Shown piece after piece: positions 57,064 through 64,000 of a stretch of 64,000 nucleotides of DNA (its first letter is position 1; each line of letters starts with the position of its first letter). The position numbers and the translations under genes are program-made. Below the pieces are notes generated by a model. The model ran no database searches and had not been told where the DNA came from. It saw only the letters and a program-made list of their open reading frames with translations. Source of the DNA: Polynucleobacter meluiroseus (lineage in GTDB: Bacteria > Pseudomonadota > Gammaproteobacteria > Burkholderiales > Burkholderiaceae); NCBI GenBank assembly GCA_945879115.1, contig CAMDUR010000001.1, forward strand, positions 62,001-126,000, given 5' to 3'.

Positions 57064-57092
57064 ATTTTATAAAAATCTCGAGAATTTGACAA
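57064..57092 (-). promoter_or_regulatory. Near-consensus promoter for the candidate small RNA
   Basis: TTGTCA (57092-57087) and TAAAAT (57069-57064) are separated by exactly 17 bp, each 5/6 to consensus. Upstream is a run of A/T (TATTTTTTTTAAG) like an UP element, which suggests high, constitutive expression. The first transcribed base should be near 57058. Confidence 0.8.
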
Positions 57093-57222
57093 TAAATACT
57101 TAAAAAAAATAAGCTATATTTGAAAAGATTAAAAATGCTGTTGTTTTTATTGGCTATTTTTTAAATAAAAGTAATCGATATATGATTTAATTGGTTGATC
57201 AAGTACAAATGAGAGATTAAAG

Positions 57223-57645
57223 ATGCAAGCAACAATTAAATGGCTTGGTAAAGATGGCATGGCCTTTAGTGCTGAAACTGGCAGCGGGCATCTAGTAAAT
57301 ATGGATGGTGCGCCCGAAGCTGGAGGTAAAAACTTAGCCCCCCGCCCTATGGAAATGATGCTGGTAGGCGCTGGTGGCTGCACCTGCTTTGATGTGGTGA
57401 TGATCTTAAAACGCTCTAGACAAGATATTCACGATTGTCAGGTTGAGTTGCAGGCTGAAAGAGCATCAGAAGATCCAAAGATCTTTACTAAGATCCATAT
57501 GGCTTTTAAAGTCAGTGGTAAAAACTTAGATCGTGGCCGTGTTGAAAAGGCTGTTGAGCTATCACACGACAAATATTGTTCTGCAACGATCATGCTTGGC
57601 AAAACTGCTGAAATCACTCACAGCATTGAAATAATAGAAGTTTAA
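57223..57645 (+). CDS. OsmC family protein
   Basis: 140-residue OsmC/Ohr-fold protein of the YhfA-like group. It shows a strand-rich start (MQATIKWLGKDGMAFSAETGSGH), GGKNLAPRPMEMMLVGAGGCTCFDVVMILKRSRQD with one of the typical redox Cys, and a second conserved Cys in SHDKYCSATIML. The family includes peroxide-detoxifying enzymes, and YhfA-like members are not characterised as such. A GAGAGATTAAAG stretch is upstream of the ATG. Its stop is about 4 bp from the 3' end of rnpB on the other strand. Confidence 0.88.
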   Translation: MQATIKWLGKDGMAFSAETGSGHLVNMDGAPEAGGKNLAPRPMEMMLVGAGGCTCFDVVMILKRSRQDIHDCQVELQAERASEDPKIFTKIHMAFKVSGKNLDRGRVEKAVELSHDKYCSATIMLGKTAEITHSIEIIEV

Positions 57646-57649
57646 AAGT

Positions 57650-57958
57650 GCAGAGCCGGCTATTAAGCCGGATTCTGTCGCCCACACTTGCGCATGGGGG
57701 CAACCATTCATCTAGTTTCACCGTTACCAGTGAAATCGAGCTCCCTACCCGCAAGCTCAGCGGACCGCCTCAACGCTTGCCTATTTGGGATTGCTCCGGG
57801 TGGAGGTTACCGCGTTTCACCGTAACTAAATACGCTCGTCTCTGTGGCCCTATTCCTCGCGTCACCGCGGATGGCTGTTAACCATCACCCTGTCCTATGG
57901 AGTCCGGACTTTCCTCCCCCTTGTTACCAAGGCGGCGATTGCCTTACCGACTCTGCAT
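57650..57958 (-). ncRNA. rnpB: RNase P RNA, bacterial type A
   Basis: Catalytic RNA for tRNA 5' processing, about 309 nt. On the minus strand the universal GAGGAAAGTCCGGACTCC and ACAGAATCCGGCTTA form the P4 core. GCAGAG at the 5' end pairs with CTCTGC at the 3' end as P1. AGGGTGATGGTTAAC and GAGGAATAGGGCCACAGAGACGAGC are the expected specificity-domain segments. The ends are estimated from P1. The 5' end is only about 8 bases after the pyrC stop, and the 3' end nearly touches osmC. No protein frame here is real. Confidence 0.96.
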
Positions 57959-57965
57959 CGATAGT

Positions 57966-59024
57966 CTAACCGACTATTGACCAGGCAAGCTTTTCGCCGG
58001 CACGCAGTGGCACAACTGTTGAGTCGCCAATAGGGAACTCTTTTGGAATGATTTGCTGCTGACGTTTGAGAGTTAGCTTGCCCGTATTGCGTGGCAAACC
58101 ATAAAAATCTGCACCAAAATGACTTGCAAATCCCTCTAAACGATCCAATGCTTTTGCAGCATCAAAGACTTCGGCATATAAAGGCATTGCATGCCAGGCT
58201 GTATAACATCCGGCACATCCACAAGCATTCTCTTTTGTATCCTTGGTGTGAGGTGCACTATCTGTTCCTAAGAAAAATCTCGGATTTCCAGATATAGCTA
58301 CTTCGACTAAAGCAATACGATGCTCTTCTCTTTTTAAAATAGGTAAGCAATAGTAGTGAGGTCTTACACCGCCACTAAAAATAGCATTACGGTTGTATAG
58401 CAAATGTTGAGGTGTAATCGTCGCACCAATTGCACCCAATCTAGAAGTATCCGCATCACGCACATAATGCGCAGCCTGCTTAGTGGTGATGTGCTCAAAA
58501 ATAACTTTCAGGCCTGGGTAAATTTTTCTGAGAGGCTCTAATACTTGATCGATAAAAACTGCTTCACGATCAAAGATATCAATGTCTGCATGCGTCACTT
58601 CACCGTGAACTAATAAAGGCATTCCACATGACTCCATCTCCGCCAGCGCAGTGGAGCATTTTGATAAATCAGTTACGCCAGCATCACTGTTGGTGGTAGC
58701 TCCTGCAGGATATAACTTGAAGCCGACAACCCCCGCTTTTTTTGCATTTTTTACATATTCTGCAGTTGTATTGTCTGTGAGATATAAAACCATCAAGGGC
58801 TCAAAAGAACTCCCTAAAGGCCTAGCATCTAATATGCGCTGCTTATAGGCAAGGGCTAGTTCTGCATTAGTAACTGGCGGCTTTAAATTAGGCATGATGA
58901 TGGCACGCGCAAATTGACTCACTGTATGCTGGATAAGATCAGGTAATACATCACCATCTCTCACATGCAAATGCCAATCATCTGGTTGACATATTTCAAT
59001 AGTATTTACAACGCTCATGATCAA
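57966..59024 (-). CDS. pyrC: Dihydroorotase
   Basis: Zinc amidohydrolase of pyrimidine synthesis (carbamoyl-aspartate to dihydroorotate), E. coli PyrC type. Metal ligands are HLHVRDG, the carboxylated Lys in VGFKLYPAGATTNSDAGV, LVHGEV and FEHITT, with the Asp in FLGTDSAPH. Length is 352 residues. It overlaps the glycerate kinase end by 4 bp. Its 3' end must hold or read into the rnpB promoter region. Confidence 0.97.
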   Translation of the reverse strand: MIMSVVNTIEICQPDDWHLHVRDGDVLPDLIQHTVSQFARAIIMPNLKPPVTNAELALAYKQRILDARPLGSSFEPLMVLYLTDNTTAEYVKNAKKAGVVGFKLYPAGATTNSDAGVTDLSKCSTALAEMESCGMPLLVHGEVTHADIDIFDREAVFIDQVLEPLRKIYPGLKVIFEHITTKQAAHYVRDADTSRLGAIGATITPQHLLYNRNAIFSGGVRPHYYCLPILKREEHRIALVEVAISGNPRFFLGTDSAPHTKDTKENACGCAGCYTAWHAMPLYAEVFDAAKALDRLEGFASHFGADFYGLPRNTGKLTLKRQQQIIPKEFPIGDSTVVPLRAGEKLAWSIVG

Positions 59025-60355
59025 GACTCTTTATCGATTAACAATATTCTAAAATCATTCACATTAGTTAGTGTAGGTCCCGTGTGAACTAATGTATTTA
59101 ATTCTTTAAAAAAACCAAAGCTATCATGCGCACTTAGGTAATGCTTAGCTTGTAATTTTTTTAATTGTGCCAGCTCCCTACTCCCTGATGAAAACCATGC
59201 CCCCGCATTATCCTCACTACCATCAATACCGTCAGTATCTGCAGCAAGAGCAGAAAAACTCTTTAAATCATCTGTTGCGTTAAATAAGGATAATAAAAAT
59301 TCGCTACAACGACCTCCACGGCCTTTGATGCCAGCAGGGATTGTTACGGTACATTCACCACCAGATAATAATGCCACCGGTTTTTTAAATGGCGCATCAT
59401 ATAAATAAACTTCTCTAGCAATTGCAGCCTGCATCAAAGCTACATCTTTTGCTTCACCCATGACGGTATCACCCAAGATCACAGGTGTTACGCCGTTAGC
59501 AACACAATAGCTAGCGGCCGCCTCAAGACTTGCATGCGCAGAAGCTAGTAAGTAATTTTTCGTTTTATTAAAAATAGGATCGCCAGACTTAGGCGTTTCA
59601 GGACGGTCTCCCTTAACCCCTGCTTGCAAGTAATCTGTCACAGCTTTTGGAATAGCTCCATTGAGTAAATCATAATCTTTTAAGATATCAAGAGCATCTG
59701 CAAAGGTAGACTCATCAGGAGCACAAGGTCCACTGGCAATGCTGGAGGGATCATCGCCCGTAACATCAGAAATTAAAAATGCTGATACTTCAGCGCCGCG
59801 AGCCACCGCTTCGCGGGCCATATGTCCGCCTAAAATAGCTGATAAGTGTTTACGCACAATATTCATCTGACCAATTGGCGCTCCAGACCTCAGTAATGCC
59901 TGGGTAGTTGCTCTAACATCCTCTATGTCTAATCCTTCTGCAGGCAAGGTTAATAAACTAGAACCCCCACCTGAAACTAAAGCGATTAAATGATCCCCTG
60001 GCTTGAGAGTTTTAATTAATGTCAGTGTTTCCTGTGCTGCGCGCATACCGGCTTCATCAGGAACCGGGTGAGCCGCCTCTACCACCTGAATAAAATTTGT
60101 TGGTAAAGAATGGCCGTAACGGGTAATGACCATACCCTCTAATTTTATTTTTGGCCAATGTACTTCTGCATACTTCTCCATTGCAAGAGCCATGGAAGCT
60201 GCTGCTTTTCCAGCGCCTAAAATTAAGCAACGACCTTTGGGGGCTTTTTTAAATGCACTTTTTAGGCTGGCTGGTAAGATCGCCATTGGATCGGATGCTT
60301 TTAGCGCTTGAGCAAAGGCCTCTATTAAAAAATTTTCTGGATTTATTTTGGTCAT
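59021..60355 (-). CDS. Glycerate 2-kinase, DUF4147/MOFRL type
   Basis: 444-residue kinase of the GckA/TtuD family that phosphorylates D-glycerate to 2-phosphoglycerate. The N-terminal GKAAASMALAMEKY, the SGGGSSLLTLPAEGL glycine loop, and the C-terminal MOFRL part with LLSGGECTVTIPAGIKGRGGRCSEFLL and AADTDGIDGSEDNAGAW are all visible. It links hydroxypyruvate or tartronate metabolism to lower glycolysis, the part covered by pyk at 8658-10088. It follows the ABC exporter by 1 bp. Confidence 0.92.
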   Translation of the reverse strand: MTKINPENFLIEAFAQALKASDPMAILPASLKSAFKKAPKGRCLILGAGKAAASMALAMEKYAEVHWPKIKLEGMVITRYGHSLPTNFIQVVEAAHPVPDEAGMRAAQETLTLIKTLKPGDHLIALVSGGGSSLLTLPAEGLDIEDVRATTQALLRSGAPIGQMNIVRKHLSAILGGHMAREAVARGAEVSAFLISDVTGDDPSSIASGPCAPDESTFADALDILKDYDLLNGAIPKAVTDYLQAGVKGDRPETPKSGDPIFNKTKNYLLASAHASLEAAASYCVANGVTPVILGDTVMGEAKDVALMQAAIAREVYLYDAPFKKPVALLSGGECTVTIPAGIKGRGGRCSEFLLSLFNATDDLKSFSALAADTDGIDGSEDNAGAWFSSGSRELAQLKKLQAKHYLSAHDSFGFFKELNTLVHTGPTLTNVNDFRILLIDKES

Positions 60356-60356
60356 A

Positions 60357-62180
60357 TCAAGATATTAGCTCTATTTGCGATTGCTGCACTCGCCACATTT
60401 CTGCATACCGTCCTTGTAGCGATAAAAGTGTGTCATGAGTTCCTCTTTCAATGATCTTGCCGCCATCCATGACTAAAATCTGATGTGCGTGAATGACTGT
60501 TGAAAGTCTATGCGTAATAATTAAGGTGGTTCTATTTTGCGCTAACGCTATCAACTCTTTCTGTATTGCTCTTTCAGTCTCAGAATCGAGAGCAGATGTA
60601 GCCTCATCAAAAATCAACACCGAAGGATTCTTTAATAAAGTTCTGGCAATAGCCACCCTCTGTTTTTCACCGCCCGATAGCTTAAGGCCACGCTCCCCAA
60701 CACTAGTTTTATATGCATCAGGCAAAGACATAATGAAATCATGTATTTGTGCAGACTTAGCGGCTGCTTCAATCTCTAGCTGACTTGCACCTGGCTGACC
60801 GTATGCAATGTTGTATGCAATCGTGTCATTAAATAAAACAGTATCTTGAGGAACTATCCCAATAGCCTGGCGCAAAGTTATTTGTTTTAGATCTTTTATG
60901 TTTTGGTGATCAAGCTTAATTGCGCCTGAATTAACATCATAAAAACGGAACAGTAATCGGGCTAGCGTACTTTTCCCTGCCCCGCTATGGCCAACCACTG
61001 CTGTGGTCTGCCCTGGAAGAATATCAAAACTCAAATCATTTAATATGACTCTATTAGGCTCATATGAGAAACCCACACCTTCAAAACTTACCTGTGGACC
61101 TCGGGTTTGATCGCGAATAATTAAATTTTGGGCTGTTGGGGAATCTGCAATCTCTTGATCAGTCTCCAATAAACTAAACATGCGATCCATATCTGTTAGA
61201 GCTTGCTTTATTTCTCGATAAATAACTCCCAAGAAATTAAGTGGGATGTAGAGTTGAATCATTAAAACGTTAACTAAGACCAAATCGCCAATAGTCATAT
61301 TGCCATTAGCAACTCCCATTGTTGCTTGCCAAAGTATTAAGATTAGGCCAGTTGCAATAATTGTTTGCTGACCAATATTTAGCAGCGCTAATGAACGTTG
61401 AGATTGGATAGCCGCCTCTCGATAACGCTTTAGATTTTCGTCATATCTTCGGGCCTCGTAGCCTTCATTACCAAAATACTTAACTGTTTCGAAATTGATA
61501 AGGGAGTCAATTGCTCTTTGATGAGCCTTTGAATCTAAATCATTCATTTTGCGACGATATTGAGCGCGCCACTCAGTTACTTTGACTGTAAAAATTACAT
61601 AAATAATTAAAGCAAAAAAAGTTATTACTGCAAATGAAAAGTTGTACGCCCAGATGAAATAACCAAGGACTAAACCCAGCTCAACTAAAGTTGGCAGAAT
61701 GCTATACAAAGAATAAGAAATTAATGACTGAATTCCTCGAGTACCACGCTCAACATCACGCGTCATACCGCCCGTTTGTCTTGATAAGTGAAATCGCAAA
61801 GATAAGCCATGTAGATGCTCGAAAACTTGAAGTGCCACAGTCCTAACAGCACTCTCAGTTACCCTGGAGAATAAAAGCTCGCGAAGCTCTGTAAACAGGG
61901 AAGCGGACAATCTCAAAATTCCATACGCAACAACTAAAGCTGCTGGCACTACTACAAGCATTTCAATACCAGCTGGTAGAGCCATAGCGTCAACAAGCTC
62001 TTTAAGGAGAATAGGCACGCCCAAATTTGCTACTTTTGCAGCAATCAAACAACTTAAAGCCAGTATCACCCTAGCCTTAAAAGCCCAAAGGTATGGCAAT
62101 AGACTGCGAATTACCTTCCAATCATTACTTGGCTTTTGCTTAACTGCTTCATCTTGATTGTGTGCTAAATGTCTCATCAT
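60357..62180 (-). CDS. ABC exporter half-transporter, Atm1/HMT1-like
   Basis: 607-residue protein with an N-terminal six-helix membrane domain (about 25-330) and a C-terminal nucleotide-binding domain: Walker A GHSGAGKSTLARLL, Q-loop IVPQDTVLFND, signature LSGGEKQRVAIARTLL, Walker B VLIFDEATSALD and an H-loop in ITHRLSTV. The membrane domain (NLGVPILLKELVDAM; FHLSRQTGGMTRDVERGTRGIQ) looks more like Atm1/HMT1 heavy-metal or glutathione-conjugate exporters than MsbA. It acts as a homodimer in the inner membrane. The substrate is inferred. Confidence 0.9.
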   Translation of the reverse strand: MMRHLAHNQDEAVKQKPSNDWKVIRSLLPYLWAFKARVILALSCLIAAKVANLGVPILLKELVDAMALPAGIEMLVVVPAALVVAYGILRLSASLFTELRELLFSRVTESAVRTVALQVFEHLHGLSLRFHLSRQTGGMTRDVERGTRGIQSLISYSLYSILPTLVELGLVLGYFIWAYNFSFAVITFFALIIYVIFTVKVTEWRAQYRRKMNDLDSKAHQRAIDSLINFETVKYFGNEGYEARRYDENLKRYREAAIQSQRSLALLNIGQQTIIATGLILILWQATMGVANGNMTIGDLVLVNVLMIQLYIPLNFLGVIYREIKQALTDMDRMFSLLETDQEIADSPTAQNLIIRDQTRGPQVSFEGVGFSYEPNRVILNDLSFDILPGQTTAVVGHSGAGKSTLARLLFRFYDVNSGAIKLDHQNIKDLKQITLRQAIGIVPQDTVLFNDTIAYNIAYGQPGASQLEIEAAAKSAQIHDFIMSLPDAYKTSVGERGLKLSGGEKQRVAIARTLLKNPSVLIFDEATSALDSETERAIQKELIALAQNRTTLIITHRLSTVIHAHQILVMDGGKIIERGTHDTLLSLQGRYAEMWRVQQSQIELIS

Positions 62181-62213
62181 TTTCTTTTCTAAATTTAGTC
62201 ACTTAAAGACTAA

Positions 62214-63428
62214 TTAATCTCTAATACTTGGTAAAGCCTCATCTTTTGTTCCAGCAGTAATGATTGATAGTACAAATCTTACAAAAATATAACTGAACCA
62301 ATTGGCTAATTTTTCATAGATGGGTCTTTGATCATAGACTTCTGAAGAAACCTTTTGAGCAAGCTCCTTAGCTTGATCAGCAATCCTGCAACGAATTACC
62401 TTAATGACTTCATGATTACGAACAATTAAGTTAGCCTCATGATTTAATAAAAATGAAAAATGATCAAAATTTGATGAGCCTAATGTAGCCCAACGCCCAT
62501 CAACTACTATTGTTTTGGCATGCAATAACCCGTTAGGATATTCGTATATAGAAATATTTGCCTTTAACAACTGCCCATATAGAGTGGGGACCGCCCAATT
62601 CAACATTCGAAATTCATCTTTACCTAATAATAAGTTAACTGCTACCCCTCTTTGCGCTGCGTTTACTAATGCTTTTCTCAGCCGTCTTCCCGGTAGAAAA
62701 TAAGGGGTCACTAGCCAAATCTCCTCTCGAGACTGTCCAATGGCTTTAAGACTTGCTCTTTCAATATCTCGACGATGATGTAAGTTATCTCTTGCAACTA
62801 ATGCTATCTCTGATTTGGCATCATGGCGCAAGCCCAAAAATTGATTATTACCCCATGGAAGCTCTTGCTCAAGCATTCTTTTTAAAATATTTTGGGGATT
62901 CATTGAGTTTGGCTTTAAACGTTGCCACTGCCTCAAAAAGGTTGCATGTGCTTTTTCAACAACTCCACCAGTTGCCCGTAGTGCAAGATCCCACCTTAAG
63001 CCATTTAATAAGTTACCAGAGGAGTTTTTTACATCTTCACAAACATTTATACCCCCTAAGTAAAGTTCAATCTCATCAATAATTATTATTTTTCTATGCG
63101 TTCTTGAAAAGCCAAATGGCCCAAACCAAGCTGGGTTGTAGTAATTCAGTTGAACACCGGATTTAAGAAATTCAGACTCAAACTGAAATGGTGAAGATCC
63201 AAACCAATCAATAATGACTTTAACGTCTCGTCCTTTTTGAGCGGCATCGATGAGTAGCTTGGCTATTTTTTTTGCCTGCTTATCAGCAGAAAAAATGTAG
63301 GTCTCTAAATAAATACTTTTCTGGGCTTTTAACAGAGCAGCTTCAACAACCGAGAAGTAATCTTTACCGCCCTCAAGTAACTCTAAAGAATCAATACTCT
63401 GCCAACGATCTTTACGTAACAGTGACAT
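62214..63428 (-). CDS. clsB: Cardiolipin synthase, ClsB-like phospholipase D family
   Basis: 404-residue phosphatidyltransferase with two HKD motifs: HRKIIIIDEIELYLGG around residues 110-125 and HAKTIVVDGRWATLGSSNFD around 305-325. There is no N-terminal membrane pair like ClsA, so the ClsB group fits best. A hydrophobic stretch near the C-terminus (WFSYIFVRFVLSIITAG) may anchor it. It lies between nudB (8 bp) and the ABC exporter (33 bp). Confidence 0.9.
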   Translation of the reverse strand: MSLLRKDRWQSIDSLELLEGGKDYFSVVEAALLKAQKSIYLETYIFSADKQAKKIAKLLIDAAQKGRDVKVIIDWFGSSPFQFESEFLKSGVQLNYYNPAWFGPFGFSRTHRKIIIIDEIELYLGGINVCEDVKNSSGNLLNGLRWDLALRATGGVVEKAHATFLRQWQRLKPNSMNPQNILKRMLEQELPWGNNQFLGLRHDAKSEIALVARDNLHHRRDIERASLKAIGQSREEIWLVTPYFLPGRRLRKALVNAAQRGVAVNLLLGKDEFRMLNWAVPTLYGQLLKANISIYEYPNGLLHAKTIVVDGRWATLGSSNFDHFSFLLNHEANLIVRNHEVIKVIRCRIADQAKELAQKVSSEVYDQRPIYEKLANWFSYIFVRFVLSIITAGTKDEALPSIRD

Positions 63429-63436
63429 AGATTATT

Positions 63437-63877
63437 CTAAATTGAGTTGAGCTTTCTGATTGCCTCTTGATTACTAGGAGAGAAGCACATACTTGCAGCA
63501 TGCTCTATTGACTCCCATTTGTAGGAGGTGTGCTCTCTTGGTGCCAATTGAACTGGCACTCTGTCCTCTAGGGTCATCCTGAACCAATGCTCAGTATTGA
63601 TCGTTATATCCTTGGGATATCTATGGCGCCACTCTGGATAGATTTCATATTCAATTGAATGATTCATTGAAGCTAAAGCATTCTCATCAAAAATCTTGGC
63701 GTCAATTCCTGTTTCTTCTAAAAGCTCTCTTGCGGCTGTCTCTATCAGTGACTCACCAATAAAATCTATGCTTCCAGTAACTGACTGCCAAAATCCCGGG
63801 TGATCGGCTCTTTCAAGCAATAACACCTCGCCCTTAGCTGTGTGAATGACAACTAAGACCGAGATGGGAATTTTCAC
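63437..63877 (-). CDS. nudB: Dihydroneopterin triphosphate diphosphatase (Nudix)
   Basis: 146-residue Nudix hydrolase for an early step of folate synthesis. The Nudix box is complete ([23 protein letters not shown]). The [16 protein letters not shown] region and TEHWFRMTL are the substrate-specific parts of NudB. The start is GTG at 63877, whose bases overlap the aspS stop (GTGA). The aspS-nudB order is common in proteobacteria. Confidence 0.93.
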   Translation of the reverse strand: MKIPISVLVVIHTAKGEVLLLERADHPGFWQSVTGSIDFIGESLIETAARELLEETGIDAKIFDENALASMNHSIEYEIYPEWRHRYPKDITINTEHWFRMTLEDRVPVQLAPREHTSYKWESIEHAASMCFSPSNQEAIRKLNSI

Positions 63878-64000
63878 GCAGGAACTTCTGTCTTACGTAA
63901 ACGGATATGCAGTTCGCGTAATTGCTTTTCATCAACTGGGCTTGGCGCTTGCGTTAATAAACACTGTGCTCTTTGTGTTTTAGGGAAGGCAATAACATCA
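63874..64000 (-). CDS. aspS: Aspartyl-tRNA synthetase, C-terminal end only
   Basis: The last 41 codons of a gene running off the right edge. They read [20 protein letters not shown] and then [20 protein letters not shown], the conserved end of bacterial AspRS after the class II motif 3. Its TGA overlaps the nudB GTG. Partial because of the window edge, not degraded. It probably heads the long minus-strand run nudB-clsB-exporter-glycerate kinase-pyrC. Confidence 0.93.
   Translation of the reverse strand, partial: DVIAFPKTQRAQCLLTQAPSPVDEKQLRELHIRLRKTEVPA

Noticed and set aside
56856-57092. A 78-codon minus-strand frame upstream of rplM
   Set aside because: It runs through the small-RNA promoter, terminator stem and U-tract, and has no ribosome site or recognisable protein pattern.
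57648-57881. A 77-codon plus-strand frame
   Set aside because: It lies wholly inside rnpB on the opposite strand. The conserved RNA core explains the sequence.
62753-63082. A 109-codon plus-strand frame opposite clsB
   Set aside because: It is antisense to a clear HKD protein, is rich in Leu/His/Ser and has no domain pattern: a shadow frame.

Overview
The window looks like chromosome of a low-GC (roughly 40 % by eye) betaproteobacterium of the Burkholderiaceae, most like Polynucleobacter. The evidence is gene content and order: recA-recX-DUF2889-sucC-sucD-terC-pilin, pepP-ubiH-dusB-fis-purH-ruvC-ruvA-ruvB, rsmA-pdxA-surA-lptD facing amgK-murU, rplM-rpsI-argC, and an Atm1-like ABC exporter. 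Genes are tightly packed, often with 1-4 bp start/stop overlaps. No insertion sequence, prophage or CRISPR array was seen. The species call is inference.

Layout. 1-2201: the end of a LuxR-type response regulator and a hybrid histidine kinase. 2251-3846: a PBP4-type carboxypeptidase. 3850-11302 (minus): a run of glycolysis, purine and tRNA-modification genes, pgk-pyk-fba-purC-purE-purK-sua5. 11378-15144: azlCD facing ilvE, a zinc-finger protein, waaF and a SnoaL-like protein. 15174-17329: a BepA-like M48 protease facing moaC. 17427-23189 (minus): a type IV pilin, terC, sucD, sucC, a DUF2889 gene, recX and recA, with a LexA box before recA. 23376-27250: a two-component system, a DUF4212 protein without its usual symporter, a possible 57-residue membrane protein, and a DUF6352-like protein. 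27331-32159: a CAU tRNA, a secreted DsrE-like protein, then miaB-ybeY-corC-lnt. 32196-36516: glyQ-glyS-gmhB-plsC. 36485-41931 (minus): rsmA, pdxA, surA, lptD. 41962-51353 (plus): amgK-murU-pepP-ubiH-like, dusB-fis, purH-ruvC-ruvA-ruvB. 51311-57058: a phosphatase, tyrS, anmK, erpA, argC, rpsI, rplM and a candidate small RNA. 57223-64000: an OsmC protein, then rnpB, pyrC, glycerate kinase, ABC exporter, clsB, nudB and the end of aspS.

The genes group into envelope biogenesis (lptD, surA, waaF, gmhB, lnt, plsC, clsB, bepA), peptidoglycan turnover and recycling (PBP4, anmK, amgK, murU), recombination and SOS (recA, recX, ruvABC), central metabolism (pgk, pyk, fba, sucCD) and purine/pyrimidine synthesis (purC, purE, purK, purH, pyrC).

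Most of the window is ordinary core genome. The strongest unexplained element is on the minus strand upstream of rplM, at about 56995-57092. It has a near-consensus promoter with an AT-rich upstream tract, a transcript of about 64 nt carrying a CUCCUCC anti-Shine-Dalgarno stretch, and a strong intrinsic terminator, with no protein gene. Other points worth a look are the DUF4212 gene without a symporter, the missing phoH between miaB and ybeY, the nested palindromes at recA, rnpB squeezed between pyrC and osmC, and convergent gene pairs with no room for terminators.
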